A stretch of 37,998 nucleotides of DNA from Rhodobacteraceae bacterium bin131 (GCA_002239085.1 MPNP01000016.1:1-37998), one strand, 5' to 3'; shown: positions 8,720 through 18,164, counted from the stretch's first letter. The notes: generated by a model not told the origin, from the letters alone. A program made the numbers and translations.

Positions 8720-9442
8720 ATGGGTAAAGTTGCATTAGTCACTGGTGGAACTCGTGGGATTGGAGAGGCGATCTCCATAAAACTCAAAGCAAACGGGTAT
8801 AATGTTGCCGCAAACTACGCAGGCAATGATGAAGCGGCCAACAAATTTGCGGCCCAAACAGGTATTTCAGTTTTTAAGTGGTCCGTCGCTGATTATAATG
8901 ATTGTGCAGCGGGCGTCAAGGAGGTTGAAGCCGAACTTGGGCCTGTTGAAATTCTTGTGAATAACGCGGGAATTACACGTGATTCAATTTTTCACAAAAT
9001 GACTCCCGAAAAGTGGAATGCGGTCATCAACACTAATCTCACAGGCGTATTCAACATGACTCATCAGGTTTGGAATGGAATGCGTGACCGTAATTTTGGT
9101 CGGGTGATCAATATTTCATCAATCAATGGAGTCAAGGGACAAATGGGGCAGACCAATTACTCTGCTGCAAAAGCTGGGGATATAGGATTTACCAAAGCTC
9201 TCGCTCAAGAGGGAGCCTTTAAAGGCATCACCGTTAATGCCATCACGCCAGGCTACATTGCTACAGAAATGGTCATGGCCGTGGATGAAAAAATTCGTGA
9301 GAGTATCATTAAACAAATTCCTGTCGGTCGCCTTGGAGAACCCGAAGAAATTGCTGCTTGTGTCGCATTCTTGGCATCAGATGACGCCGGTTTTATCACA
9401 GGGTCAACCTTAAGCGCCAATGGCGGACAATATATGCAGTAA
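8720..9442 (+). CDS. phaB: Acetoacetyl-CoA reductase (NADPH-dependent, SDR family)
   Basis: This 240-residue short-chain dehydrogenase reduces acetoacetyl-CoA to (R)-3-hydroxybutyryl-CoA. The cofactor loop TGGTRGIG is at residues 8-15, NNAG at 81-84, and the catalytic residues are S134, Y147 and K151 in NISSINGVKGQMGQTNYSAAK. The GQ.GQTNYSAAKAG sequence is characteristic of PhaB/PhbB rather than FabG, although the two are close relatives. The C-terminal block FITGSTLSANGGQYM also fits PhaB. AAAGGA lies about eight bases before the ATG. It lies directly after phaA on the same strand, consistent with one operon. Confidence 0.9.
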   Translation: MGKVALVTGGTRGIGEAISIKLKANGYNVAANYAGNDEAANKFAAQTGISVFKWSVADYNDCAAGVKEVEAELGPVEILVNNAGITRDSIFHKMTPEKWNAVINTNLTGVFNMTHQVWNGMRDRNFGRVINISSINGVKGQMGQTNYSAAKAGDIGFTKALAQEGAFKGITVNAITPGYIATEMVMAVDEKIRESIIKQIPVGRLGEPEEIAACVAFLASDDAGFITGSTLSANGGQYMQ

Positions 9443-9450
9443 GGTCAATC

Positions 9451-9467
9451 CGGTTGAGATTTAACCG
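9451..9467. repeat. Small inverted repeat between convergent genes
   Basis: CGGTT and AACCG can form a 5-bp stem with a 7-base loop in the short gap between phaB and the opposing aminotransferase gene. A shared transcription end is possible, but the stem is short and has no T-run. Confidence 0.25.
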
Positions 9468-9504
9468 CTTTGAGTCAGCTGAATATCACACTCTGAATCT
9501 TAGT

Positions 9505-10692
9505 TCATTGGCATGTATTGGCCGATTCAACAATAATTTCGCCAATGAGTTTACAATCATCTTCAGTAAACGTAAGTGGTATTCGCATGTCGAATAAATG
9601 ATCAAGAATATTGATTGTATTCGGGCATTCATGATTGACGATGTATTGCCAGCTATCAAATCGTGAAGTATATCCCTTCGGCTGCTTATCGCCAAACCAT
9701 TTCAGCTCAACTCCCCTCTTGTGAGATAGATCAAGAAATTTGCTAACAAATTGTGGGTTGTCTGAAAGGACAAAAAACTGAATCGATGAGCCCACAAAAC
9801 TTTCTTTAGGTGATCGTTCAATCACTTCAATCACGGGTGAATTTTTTAATTTATTTGCAATCGCATAATATCGTCTGTTCCACTTTCTACATTGTTTAGG
9901 TAAATCAACAAGTTGTGGTCGAAGAATTGCCGCCCTCAGATTATCCATTCGCCCCGAACAGTTAGGATAGTGAAGTCTCACTGCTTCAAAATTTTCCAAG
10001 CTCGGGCGTGATTGATGTCGATTATACAGCATATAGCTTCCCGAAAGAATAATTGCTTTAGCCATTGTCTCTGAACAATCGGAGACAAGCAATCCACCCT
10101 CTCCAGAATTAATATGCTTATATGTCTGGGTTGAGAAGCAACTCACGAGACCGAATTTCCCAGAAGGAGTACCGTTCCAATATGCTCCCATTGTATGTGC
10201 ACAATCTTCAATAAGAATCAATTTTAACTGCTTACAGATTGCTGATAGTATTTCCATGTCACAGATGTGCCCTCGCATATGTGATAAGACTAGCTTCTGG
10301 GCTCCAGATTGTTTTGCCTTTGATTCTAGATCATTGAAGTCTATGGTCAAATGGCGATTACTTTCAACCAATACGGGTTGAGCCCCAACACTTACAATTG
10401 CCCCTGGTACGGGAGCTAATGTAAAGGCATTGGAAAGAATTTTTTCATTCGTTCTGACACCGATTGCTCTTAGTGCACAAGCAATTGCATACCCCCCTGA
10501 GGCAACAGCAAGGCAGTATTTTGAACCCATTAATTGAGCGAACTCCTCTTCTAATTTAGCTGCTTCTGCCACCTCTTCATTATGGACATTATACCTATGG
10601 AGTCGGCCATGATTCATCACTTCAACAGCTGCATTAATTGCATCTTTAGATAAAGCTTCTTGTTGTGTAAATCTTTTGCTAAATTGTCGCAT
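9505..10692 (-). CDS. DegT/DnrJ/EryC1/StrS-family PLP aminotransferase
   Basis: This 395-residue fold-type I enzyme uses pyridoxal phosphate, typically to aminate a keto-sugar nucleotide or a related carbonyl compound. The PLP lysine is K192 in STQTYKHINSGEGG, the exact signature of the family. D163 in IEDCAHTMGA should bind the pyridine nitrogen, and ASGGYAIACALRA (64-76) is the phosphate-binding part. The ATG start lies nine bases after the stop of the HAD phosphatase gene on the same strand, so the two are one operon. No sugar-nucleotide dehydratase or glycosyltransferase is nearby, so the substrate cannot be named. The C-terminal 100 residues are divergent, as is usual for the substrate-specific part. 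Confidence 0.85.
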   Translation of the reverse strand: MRQFSKRFTQQEALSKDAINAAVEVMNHGRLHRYNVHNEEVAEAAKLEEEFAQLMGSKYCLAVASGGYAIACALRAIGVRTNEKILSNAFTLAPVPGAIVSVGAQPVLVESNRHLTIDFNDLESKAKQSGAQKLVLSHMRGHICDMEILSAICKQLKLILIEDCAHTMGAYWNGTPSGKFGLVSCFSTQTYKHINSGEGGLLVSDCSETMAKAIILSGSYMLYNRHQSRPSLENFEAVRLHYPNCSGRMDNLRAAILRPQLVDLPKQCRKWNRRYYAIANKLKNSPVIEVIERSPKESFVGSSIQFFVLSDNPQFVSKFLDLSHKRGVELKWFGDKQPKGYTSRFDSWQYIVNHECPNTINILDHLFDMRIPLTFTEDDCKLIGEIIVESANTCQ

Positions 10693-10701
10693 AGTTGACC
10701 G

Positions 10702-11406
10702 TCAAGAAATCAATGCATCGGCGAGAGCTGGAAGTGTTGCAAAGTTCATCAAAACTCTGTCTGGGTCAAGGTCTTCGTATGCGCTTCCCGGAGGTCCAAA
10801 GCCGACTAGGATTATTGGGATCTGAGCATTTCTTGCCGTTTGATAATCGGTTAAAGTATCTCCAACTAAAATAGATTTTGCCATAGCTCCACCAACAGAC
10901 TCTATTGATTTGATAAGGACCTGTGGGTCGGGCTTACGAAAAGGATAAGTGTCAGCCCCAATCAGAGCTTCAAACTTATCTAAAATTCCGAGGTTGTTAA
11001 GTAGAATCCGAGCCAATCGCTCGGGTTTATTGGTACAAATACCTAGTACCCATTCATAATGAATGAGTGTCTTCAAGGTCATTTCTACATCATCATTGAG
11101 TTTGGTAAACGTGTCAATTGCTCCTTCATAATGAATGAGTAGCAAGGAATACTGTTCATTAATTAACTCTTCACTCGGTTTGACGTTTAGTTTTTTGAAT
11201 CCTAGGGAAAGCAATGCCCTACCCCCTTTTAAGGCTGTTAACTTATCCGTTTCAGGGCAAAGAAGTTTGCCCTTGCCTAGTTGAATGAAACATTGATTGG
11301 CCGCATTGATTAAATCATGTCCAGTATCGGCTAAGGTGCCATCTAGGTCAAAAATTATTGACTTCCTGTTATTCGTCAAATCGGTAACTTTCCAATTTTT
11401 AATCAA
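10702..11406 (-). CDS. HAD-superfamily phosphatase, phosphoglycolate phosphatase-like
   Basis: This 234-residue hydrolase has motif I IIFDLDGTLADT (nucleophile D20, acid/base D22), motif II ICTNKP, a lysine in RKPDP and motif IV ILVGDTLTDYQTA. With the helical cap between motifs I and II it resembles Gph and PpaX enzymes, which remove phosphate from phosphoglycolate or similar small molecules. The start is uncertain. The longest frame begins at TTG 11406 without a visible ribosome site. A second TTG at 11379 is preceded by GGAAAG at suitable distance and would still keep motif I. It sits just upstream of the aminotransferase gene, so it may act on the same pathway, but that is inference. Confidence 0.82.
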   Translation of the reverse strand: MIKNWKVTDLTNNRKSIIFDLDGTLADTGHDLINAANQCFIQLGKGKLLCPETDKLTALKGGRALLSLGFKKLNVKPSEELINEQYSLLLIHYEGAIDTFTKLNDDVEMTLKTLIHYEWVLGICTNKPERLARILLNNLGILDKFEALIGADTYPFRKPDPQVLIKSIESVGGAMAKSILVGDTLTDYQTARNAQIPIILVGFGPPGSAYEDLDPDRVLMNFATLPALADALIS

Positions 11407-12255
11407 TATTGATCTGATTGTTTGTACTTATTTGAGTATAAATAAATGTATGACTGTAGAGTTGATTTTAGAATCCACAACTTTCTTTCCGATTTTTATA
11501 TCCACCTGTATCCACTTAAAAAGTTAAATTATCTTTCTTCCTGAGGTCAACATTCATTTCATTTAAATTCTCAATATATCAAAAGCCAACCTTTGGTCAA
11601 CATTCGTAACTTTCAAGCGTAAACGATCAAGTTTAGGGAAAGGATTTTTTACGAATAGTATTTCGGGTCACAGGAGCGGTTGATGCCATCGCTCCTCTTC
11701 ATGATTCATACCCCATCCCAGAGGACTAAATATTGAAAGCCGCATCCACTGCATGATAGGTCTGGCTCGTTTATGCCAGATGAATCGCTATCATCTCCTG
11801 GCACTTAGCCCTCAGTATTTGAACCGATTGATACCAGACCATATTCAGTATCGCCTAGTTCAAACTATATTTGGCCGCCACATGCGTACCTAGTTCCACA
11901 ACCGTTCTCTTGGCGGACGTGGTCAAACCCATGAGATTCAGTTTCTCAACCACCTCCGTCCTAGTCATCTGGATCACGGTGTGCACCGACGATGATACCA
12001 TTTATTGATTCGGTTAGATTGTTTAGTAATCAATTGAAGATGCCGTTGGCGTATTTTTTGATGACGGCTTGATCCTTTCTTTTAGCGCAACATTGGACGG
12101 TGATTCCGTTTGACTTTGATGTCCAGTATTGCATCCTTGGGTTGCTCTAGGAGACGTGTTGTATAGGTGCTGATAACCACTCCGATTTAACCGACATTCA
12201 TGATAATACCCGCGACGACACCATTAACCACTGGCACTAAAAGTAAATCCTTGTT

Positions 12256-12282
12256 GCCAACCGTTAAATACTAGCGGTTGGC
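12256..12282. repeat. Perfect 8-bp inverted repeat in the gene-less region
   Basis: GCCAACCG at 12256-12263 and CGGTTGGC at 12275-12282 are exact complements around an 11-base AT-rich loop. A second one, ACCCTCT and AGAGGGT with loop GGAT, follows at 12316-12333. They could be hairpins of an unrecognised RNA or leftovers of a mobile element. Confidence 0.45.
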
Positions 12283-12945
12283 TGTTGACTTGCGGATAAC
12301 CGCACGGAACGGTTGACCCTCTGGATAGAGGGTTCTAAATTTTCGCTGCAGACGACACTGTCCCATGCGGAGAATTGAGTTTATCCTCCTGGATCTTGAC
12401 CTTGTCCGGTATGGTAAAGGACTGTAAGGTATTTCGCCTTTTCTTGAAACGTTGCCCCCCCCCGACTGATATTTCAGGACCGAACAGGTCATACCAGAGT
12501 GATAATCGGTCAACCTCAAATCATCCTTCCTTAATTGCGTCACTCGTTGATAGAGAGAAAACGATAAAACGGACGGGGTACTCCCCTGTGACCCTGGCTT
12601 GGGTATATGCGGTCATCTTTTGACTCTGCATAGCATTCCAGATAAAGCGACAGTATCCGCTTGGGCGACCAACTTCTTGGCTGTGGTCGTATTACCAAGA
12701 ACCAGACGATACGAAATAGTGCGATGGACGAAAGTTGAGATTTATCAAAAAAAGGATGAGAGAGAGGTATGAGGAAAGCGTCAATAACTAACTTGTCAAT
12801 GAAATATTTTGAATCATCACAAAAAGTTGAAAATTATTCAAAAAAAATATAGCACAAAAATGATGAATATATGCTAATGTAAATCCATAAAATACAATTT
12901 AATAATATTATTGTAACTTGTATCAGTCAAAAAAGAGTAAGATTT

Positions 12946-12951
12946 TATAAT
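12946..12951 (+). promoter_or_regulatory. Candidate -10 element upstream of the giant autotransporter
   Basis: A perfect TATAAT hexamer lies 138 bases before the ATG. The hexamer 17 bases upstream (TCAGTC) is a poor -35, so the promoter would need an activator or another sigma contact. Another weak pair, TTGAAA at 12827 and TATAGC at 12848, has a short 15-base spacer. Confidence 0.3.
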
Positions 12952-13069
12952 ACCCCTCCCCCAAAACCTCATATAACACACAACAAATGTCAGTAACACA
13001 AATTTCTTCATTCGCTCACAAAGAGGATTGATCCACTAATACATCCACAAATTCAACAAAATCGCCATA

Positions 13070-13079
13070 GGGGGGGGGG
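13070..13079 (+). promoter_or_regulatory. Run of ten G just before the start codon, candidate phase-variable tract
   Basis: Ten consecutive G end nine bases before the ATG at 13089, exactly where a ribosome binding site should be. No other good site is visible, so the run itself may pair with 16S rRNA. Homopolymers of this length are prone to slippage. It is complementary to the C-rich tract at 12953-12962. Confidence 0.6.
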
Positions 13080-13088
13080 TAAAAGTTA

Positions 13089-16000
13089 ATGATTGTGTGT
13101 AGTCTCCTTCACCGAGCCGTGATAACAGGCTCTCTGATTGTAACTTTCGTTTTATGTTTGATGGTGGCTTCAGAAGTAGAGGCGCAATCACATATGTTTA
13201 TCCCAAATGGATTAAGTGTTTCCCAAACAGGAACAGGTAGTGATTTTGTTCTAAGATGGAATGTTGAACGTGATAAACCACCAGTTTTCACAATCAAGGG
13301 AACACAAGTTCAGATTGAACCTCAATCTGTTTCTGGCTGGCCGTGGTGTGATGAATGGGAGACCAAACTTGTTTCTGATGGAAAGGCGGGCACCATTGAG
13401 AAAAACACGTACGTGGCACTCACGGATAGGGCAAAGTGTGGAAATGGCCACCACTGGTCTAGTTCAGGAAAAATTACATCACTTACAGTAAACAGCAATA
13501 CGCTTTTTTGTGTAGCACCGCCACCATCCCGAGGTCGGCGAACCACAAACTCATGTCCATACAATCAAAGTGACCGCTTGGGTGCAGAAGCAGTGAACAG
13601 ACTGTTACCACAGCCTGCCACCTGTTACAAGGCCAGAGTCAGAACCGTGTTTCACATAGAACGCACCACAGATTGGCTATCAAGTTGGTCACCAACATTG
13701 AACTTTTGTACAGACAGTCTGCCACGTGTGGTTACATTTATTAATGGACCGAGTGAAATAAATGAAAATGATTCCGCCACGTTCAAGGTAGACATAGGGG
13801 AGATTCAAACCGAAGAAACAATTATTGGCCTATCTTATTCTTCAAGTAATGGGGCTGTCAGAGGGGATAGTTGTGACACCCCAGGGGTTGATGTTGTTGG
13901 TCCTGAATCTGTATCCATTCCGGCTTATCAAACCGAAAGTGCTGATGTGACTCTGACAGCTTGTCTGGACAGTTCATTTGATGCCGGTGAATCAATTCAG
14001 GTTTCCTTTGACACGACTTATTCCAAAGGAGCCACGAAGGAGTTATCAATAACAATATCTGATACAACGTCACCAAAGCAAGTAACCGGACTCACTGCAA
14101 CTGTTGGACCAGAACCGGCGGGTGGAGTGCTGAAAATTAGTTATATACCTCCAACTAAAGGTACATTTTCTGGCTATGATTTACTTTGGACATCGGCATC
14201 TCAATCATCAGTACCCGATAATGCACCTGGTGGTGGGAATAACCCTAGTATGAGTTGGGTTGGCAGAGGGCTTTCTGACAGTGAGATTAGCACTAGAAGC
14301 GCTGAAATCAGTGGACTAAACAATAATGTTGAATATCGTATTCGAGTACGTGCTAGAAGTACCAATGGTGTCGCTAGTCCTTGGGCATTCACAACTGGAA
14401 CACCAAAGGCAACCCTTGATACACCTACCATTACCACTGTTGAAGGTGGTTTCGAAAAGATGACAGCTAATTGGGGCGAAGTTACAGGAGCAAACAATTA
14501 CACTATCCAATATCAAATAGTTGGTAAAGGTTATTGGACACGAAAAGGTGGGCAAAGTAATCTAAATCGGATTGTAATTCCCGACGATATTCCTGGTGGA
14601 AATGACCTTAATGGTGGTGAAACATACCAAGTTCGGGTCAAGGCGCAACATACAAATGGTGATTCTTTTGAAAGTGGCTGGAGTGGTTGGAGTTCAGCGA
14701 CTGTAAAAAGTTCATCAAGTGTAACATTATCCTCTTCTACAACCCGAGTCCATGAAGGCCAAGAGGTAGTTCTAACGGCAACCTTATCCAAGGCATTATC
14801 TGAAAAAACAAAAATCCCCCTCAGTGGAAGAATAGAAAAAATTATCATTCCTGCTGGACAAACAACTGGGAAAATATCGATTCCAACTGAGGTTGACGAT
14901 GATGCTGACCAGGAAACTGTAACCTTCAGTTTTGGGGATTTACCAGAGGGAATCCGAGCAGGAACAACATCAAGCATAGAAATTACAGTTACAGACAATC
15001 CTGTCAATGTGTCAATATCTGTTGGTCCAGAAACAGTACGAGAAGGTGGAAGTGTAACCATCAAGGTTCTAGCGGACAGGGCATTTCAGGCTGACAAAGA
15101 TATTCCAGTAATAATATCTTCTGCTGGTTTGGTTGTATCAAATATTCCGTACAATATTACGATAACGATACCAGCAGGTTTTGTATCAGGTACAAAAGTT
15201 GTTGAAATACCCCACCAAGATTTCGATTACAAACAAATTACTGCAAGCCTTGGGAATCTTCCCGAAGGACTGACTCCAGAAACTTCTACGGCAGTATTTA
15301 GTGTAGAAAATCTTGCTGACATAAAACCAAGTGATAGTGGGATATTCTCGTCCATAACGATTAACGATGATACCGCAACTCTTGTATTGGGAAGGGGTGC
15401 TGGAAGACCCGATAACGGATCATATCACGTATCTTGGATATGTAATGGGAGCAAAGCGTATGGTGGATATTTTGATATGAAAGGTCCCTACGCATTAACG
15501 AAAATCAGGGTGCGTAAGAACTCCCCTGAACTTTCTAAGTGTAGAGAGGACAACAGCTTCGGAATACGACTTCAAGTAGTACCAAAAGGCTATTTCTTAA
15601 ATGTCGCTAGACCGACAGTTCAGAGCTATGACAATAGTAGTAAAGGTAGGTCTAACCCTAGAACAAACAAACTGGTAACGATTAGCTTTCCCAATGCTCC
15701 TGCAAGACAAGTACAAAAAACGTATTCAACTAAAGTCAGCATTTTAACTAAGGGTTCTGTCAGAGAATTGACGTGTGAAGGCGCACAATGTCCTTCGAAT
15801 GAATATTGGTATGGTTCTAGATACTTGGACTTCCACGTAAATCTTTCACAAGCATCAACAGACAGGGTTGCAGTGCCATATGAAACTCGTGATGGTTCTG
15901 TAAGTATGAATGGTGGGAATGGTGGTAGTACAACACAACAAGCGAAAGGTGGAAGCACTTGTTCTGTTGGAGTGACAACCGGAAGTCCGGGTGTAAATAA

Positions 16001-18164
16001 TCATGCTGACTATATCTCTCAAAGAGGGAGTCTGATATTTGAACCAGGCGAAACACAGAAAACCGTCAGGGTAGAAATTTGTGATGATACTCATGAGGAT
16101 AGTGGTGAAACTTTTTGGGTTGCAATTTTAGATCCAATTGAGAATGCGTCTCGTGCGAGGGGCCCTATAGGGTTTGGGGCATATGGACAAATATTCAACC
16201 ATGATCCACAATGGAATCCAAAACCATTGGTTGAATCACAAAAAGGCTCACTCACGGCCACTTTTGCTGAACTTCCAATAGAACATGACGGTTTAAACCC
16301 CTTCACATTAAATGTCAGATTGAATACAGAATTTGATCTTACCAGTGAACATTTTGACATTCAACTTGGAAAAATCAAGCAACTGACAAAAGTAGAAGAT
16401 ACCCTTTGGAGTATTCAAATCAATCCAAAAAATTGGAAGGATGTTGGCGTTGCATTGACTAATCCTCCTGTTTCAAATGTTGAAGAAACCAACATTACGA
16501 TTCAAGGTCCAGTCAGAATACGTGTGGATGGTGCCAGAGCAAAAGAAGGCGTACAAAATTCTCTTGACTTTAAGGTAACTTTGAATCGTGTTGCAAGTAA
16601 TGAAGTATCTGTTGATTATGAAACAGCAAGTAACTCAGCAGCAGAAGACGATTACGTTGCCACTCAAGGTACTCTGGTGTTTGCTATTGGTGAGACGGAA
16701 AAAACTGTTTCAGTACCAATTATAGATGATTCAATTGATGAAGGTAAAGAAACAATGAACCTTTTGCTTTCAAATCCAAAAGGTGCATATCTACGAAACA
16801 TTCATAAACAAGCAAAAGGTGAGATCCGAAACAGTGACCCACTGCCAAAAGAATGGGTTGTACATTTCGGTCGAACTGTTGGCGACCACATTACCAGTAC
16901 AGTGTCAAATCGATTGCAAAGTGACCGGTTAAATTCTCACGTTGTCATTGCCGGTCATCCGGTTGGTATGTCTCAATCAAATAACGTTGAATCATATCAT
17001 GACGAATACAGTCCTGTATCAATGAGTATGCGTGAATTCTTATTAGGCAGCTCATTCAACATAACATCAAACGGTGAAAATGAAAATCAAAGGCCTGCGA
17101 TCTGGGGGCAAGTCACACAAAGTAATATCAGCAGCACAGATAAGCTTAATATTGATGGAAAAGTAATCACTGGAACGTTTGGAATAGATAGGGATTGGGG
17201 TCGAACAACTGCTGGATTGTCATTGAACTTCAGTGAAGGTAAGGGAACATTCAATAATTCAAATTCCAATGGTACAATTACGAGTAATATGACAGTTGTC
17301 AGTCCTTATATGAAATATAAAATGACTGAAAATCTTTCGGTCTGGGGTCTTGTAGGTGCTGGTAAAGGAAGTTTGGAAATGACTGAATCAATCACCATTA
17401 CCAAAACAGATCTTTCATTGCAGATGGGGGCTGTGGGAGCATATGGTAATTTGCTAACAGCTGGCGAAATTGATCTTGCAATAAAATCAGATGCAATGTT
17501 TGTGCGCACAAAGTGGGACCAAATATCAAATGAAACTGAAACGTCGGTTGATTCAAGTAGATACCGTTTGATATTTGAAGGTTCGAGTAGTATTGAAATG
17601 AGCGGCGGTATGTTGCGACCATCTTTAGAATTTGGTGTTCGATACGATGATGGCGATGCTGGAAGTGGGACTGGTACTGAAGTTGGTGGAGGAATCACAT
17701 ATTCGACTGCCGGAATGTCTTTTAATGTGAATGCCCGAAAACTATTGACACATACCAATTCCAATTACAATGATTGGGGCATGTCAATAGGTTTCAGACA
17801 TGACCCAGATGAAATGAAAAGAGGATTGTCGTTGTCAGCGACAACTGATATAGGCGTGTCAACAAAAGGAACAAATGAATTATGGAATGCCTCCGATATT
17901 CAATCTTTGGAATCACCAACTGAACTGACTCAAACAACTAACTTCACAGTTGGCTATGGCCTTCCTGCATTCAAAGGACACTACACAGGAACACCAAATT
18001 TCAGCGTTCAAGTGTCAGATAATGAAAATCGTGAATATAAGATTGGTTATAGTTTGGCTTCTATACAGTCAGATGTTGATATCAATTTTGATGTTATGAG
18101 ACGGGAAGCAATGAATACTGACCCTAGACATAGCTTAATGCTTGGGATTGTGACCAGTTGGTAA
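13089..18164 (+). CDS. Giant autotransporter-like surface protein with Calx-beta and fibronectin III-like domains
   Basis: This 1691-residue protein has a Sec signal peptide (residues 1-32, cut near VEA-QS). A cysteine-containing N-terminal domain follows (about 35-210), then a Calx-beta-like domain (215-325) and two fibronectin III-like domains (about 329-438 and 442-540). Beta-sandwich Calx-beta-like modules lie at about 545-636, 640-742, 880-1035 and 1140-1248; the last two are clearest, with (Y/V).(S/T)..G.L.F..GET.KTV.V.I.DD...E..E. The motif WVVHFGRTVGDHI (from 1256) opens the C-terminal barrel, matching the W..RFGRTV start of similar alphaproteobacterial barrels. The protein ends in tryptophan. 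It is probably displayed on the cell surface, perhaps binding Ca2+ through the Calx-beta acidic loops. It stands alone, behind a long AT-rich leader with the G10 run. The ligand is unknown. Confidence 0.82.
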   Translation: MIVCSLLHRAVITGSLIVTFVLCLMVASEVEAQSHMFIPNGLSVSQTGTGSDFVLRWNVERDKPPVFTIKGTQVQIEPQSVSGWPWCDEWETKLVSDGKAGTIEKNTYVALTDRAKCGNGHHWSSSGKITSLTVNSNTLFCVAPPPSRGRRTTNSCPYNQSDRLGAEAVNRLLPQPATCYKARVRTVFHIERTTDWLSSWSPTLNFCTDSLPRVVTFINGPSEINENDSATFKVDIGEIQTEETIIGLSYSSSNGAVRGDSCDTPGVDVVGPESVSIPAYQTESADVTLTACLDSSFDAGESIQVSFDTTYSKGATKELSITISDTTSPKQVTGLTATVGPEPAGGVLKISYIPPTKGTFSGYDLLWTSASQSSVPDNAPGGGNNPSMSWVGRGLSDSEISTRSAEISGLNNNVEYRIRVRARSTNGVASPWAFTTGTPKATLDTPTITTVEGGFEKMTANWGEVTGANNYTIQYQIVGKGYWTRKGGQSNLNRIVIPDDIPGGNDLNGGETYQVRVKAQHTNGDSFESGWSGWSSATVKSSSSVTLSSSTTRVHEGQEVVLTATLSKALSEKTKIPLSGRIEKIIIPAGQTTGKISIPTEVDDDADQETVTFSFGDLPEGIRAGTTSSIEITVTDNPVNVSISVGPETVREGGSVTIKVLADRAFQADKDIPVIISSAGLVVSNIPYNITITIPAGFVSGTKVVEIPHQDFDYKQITASLGNLPEGLTPETSTAVFSVENLADIKPSDSGIFSSITINDDTATLVLGRGAGRPDNGSYHVSWICNGSKAYGGYFDMKGPYALTKIRVRKNSPELSKCREDNSFGIRLQVVPKGYFLNVARPTVQSYDNSSKGRSNPRTNKLVTISFPNAPARQVQKTYSTKVSILTKGSVRELTCEGAQCPSNEYWYGSRYLDFHVNLSQASTDRVAVPYETRDGSVSMNGGNGGSTTQQAKGGSTCSVGVTTGSPGVNNHADYISQRGSLIFEPGETQKTVRVEICDDTHEDSGETFWVAILDPIENASRARGPIGFGAYGQIFNHDPQWNPKPLVESQKGSLTATFAELPIEHDGLNPFTLNVRLNTEFDLTSEHFDIQLGKIKQLTKVEDTLWSIQINPKNWKDVGVALTNPPVSNVEETNITIQGPVRIRVDGARAKEGVQNSLDFKVTLNRVASNEVSVDYETASNSAAEDDYVATQGTLVFAIGETEKTVSVPIIDDSIDEGKETMNLLLSNPKGAYLRNIHKQAKGEIRNSDPLPKEWVVHFGRTVGDHITSTVSNRLQSDRLNSHVVIAGHPVGMSQSNNVESYHDEYSPVSMSMREFLLGSSFNITSNGENENQRPAIWGQVTQSNISSTDKLNIDGKVITGTFGIDRDWGRTTAGLSLNFSEGKGTFNNSNSNGTITSNMTVVSPYMKYKMTENLSVWGLVGAGKGSLEMTESITITKTDLSLQMGAVGAYGNLLTAGEIDLAIKSDAMFVRTKWDQISNETETSVDSSRYRLIFEGSSSIEMSGGMLRPSLEFGVRYDDGDAGSGTGTEVGGGITYSTAGMSFNVNARKLLTHTNSNYNDWGMSIGFRHDPDEMKRGLSLSATTDIGVSTKGTNELWNASDIQSLESPTELTQTTNFTVGYGLPAFKGHYTGTPNFSVQVSDNENREYKIGYSLASIQSDVDINFDVMRREAMNTDPRHSLMLGIVTSW

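Larger units (their letters stand above)
11407..13088. other. Long gene-less region with a GC-richer, possibly degenerate core
   Basis: About 1.7 kb with no believable gene. From about 11640 to 12750 the sequence is visibly GC-richer than its neighbours, and every frame is broken by stops. The two longest frames (12271-12543 minus, 12375-12623 plus) are basic or low in meaning. The stretch contains the perfect inverted repeats 12256-12282 and 12316-12333 and a run of nine C at 12455-12463. On the minus strand, short protein-like pieces appear between stops, suggesting a decayed gene, but I could not identify it. From 12760 onward the sequence turns very AT-rich and is the leader of the giant autotransporter gene. 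Confidence 0.5.

Noticed and set aside
11545-11605. Two copies of GGTCAACATTC 50 bases apart as an attachment site or iteron
   Set aside because: Only two copies of an 11-base sequence, no integrase or replication gene nearby; likely chance.
12271-12623. Two overlapping frames (90 codons minus, 82 codons plus) in the GC-richer island
   Set aside because: Basic or low-information sequences, antisense to each other, without ribosome sites; probably chance openness in decayed DNA.
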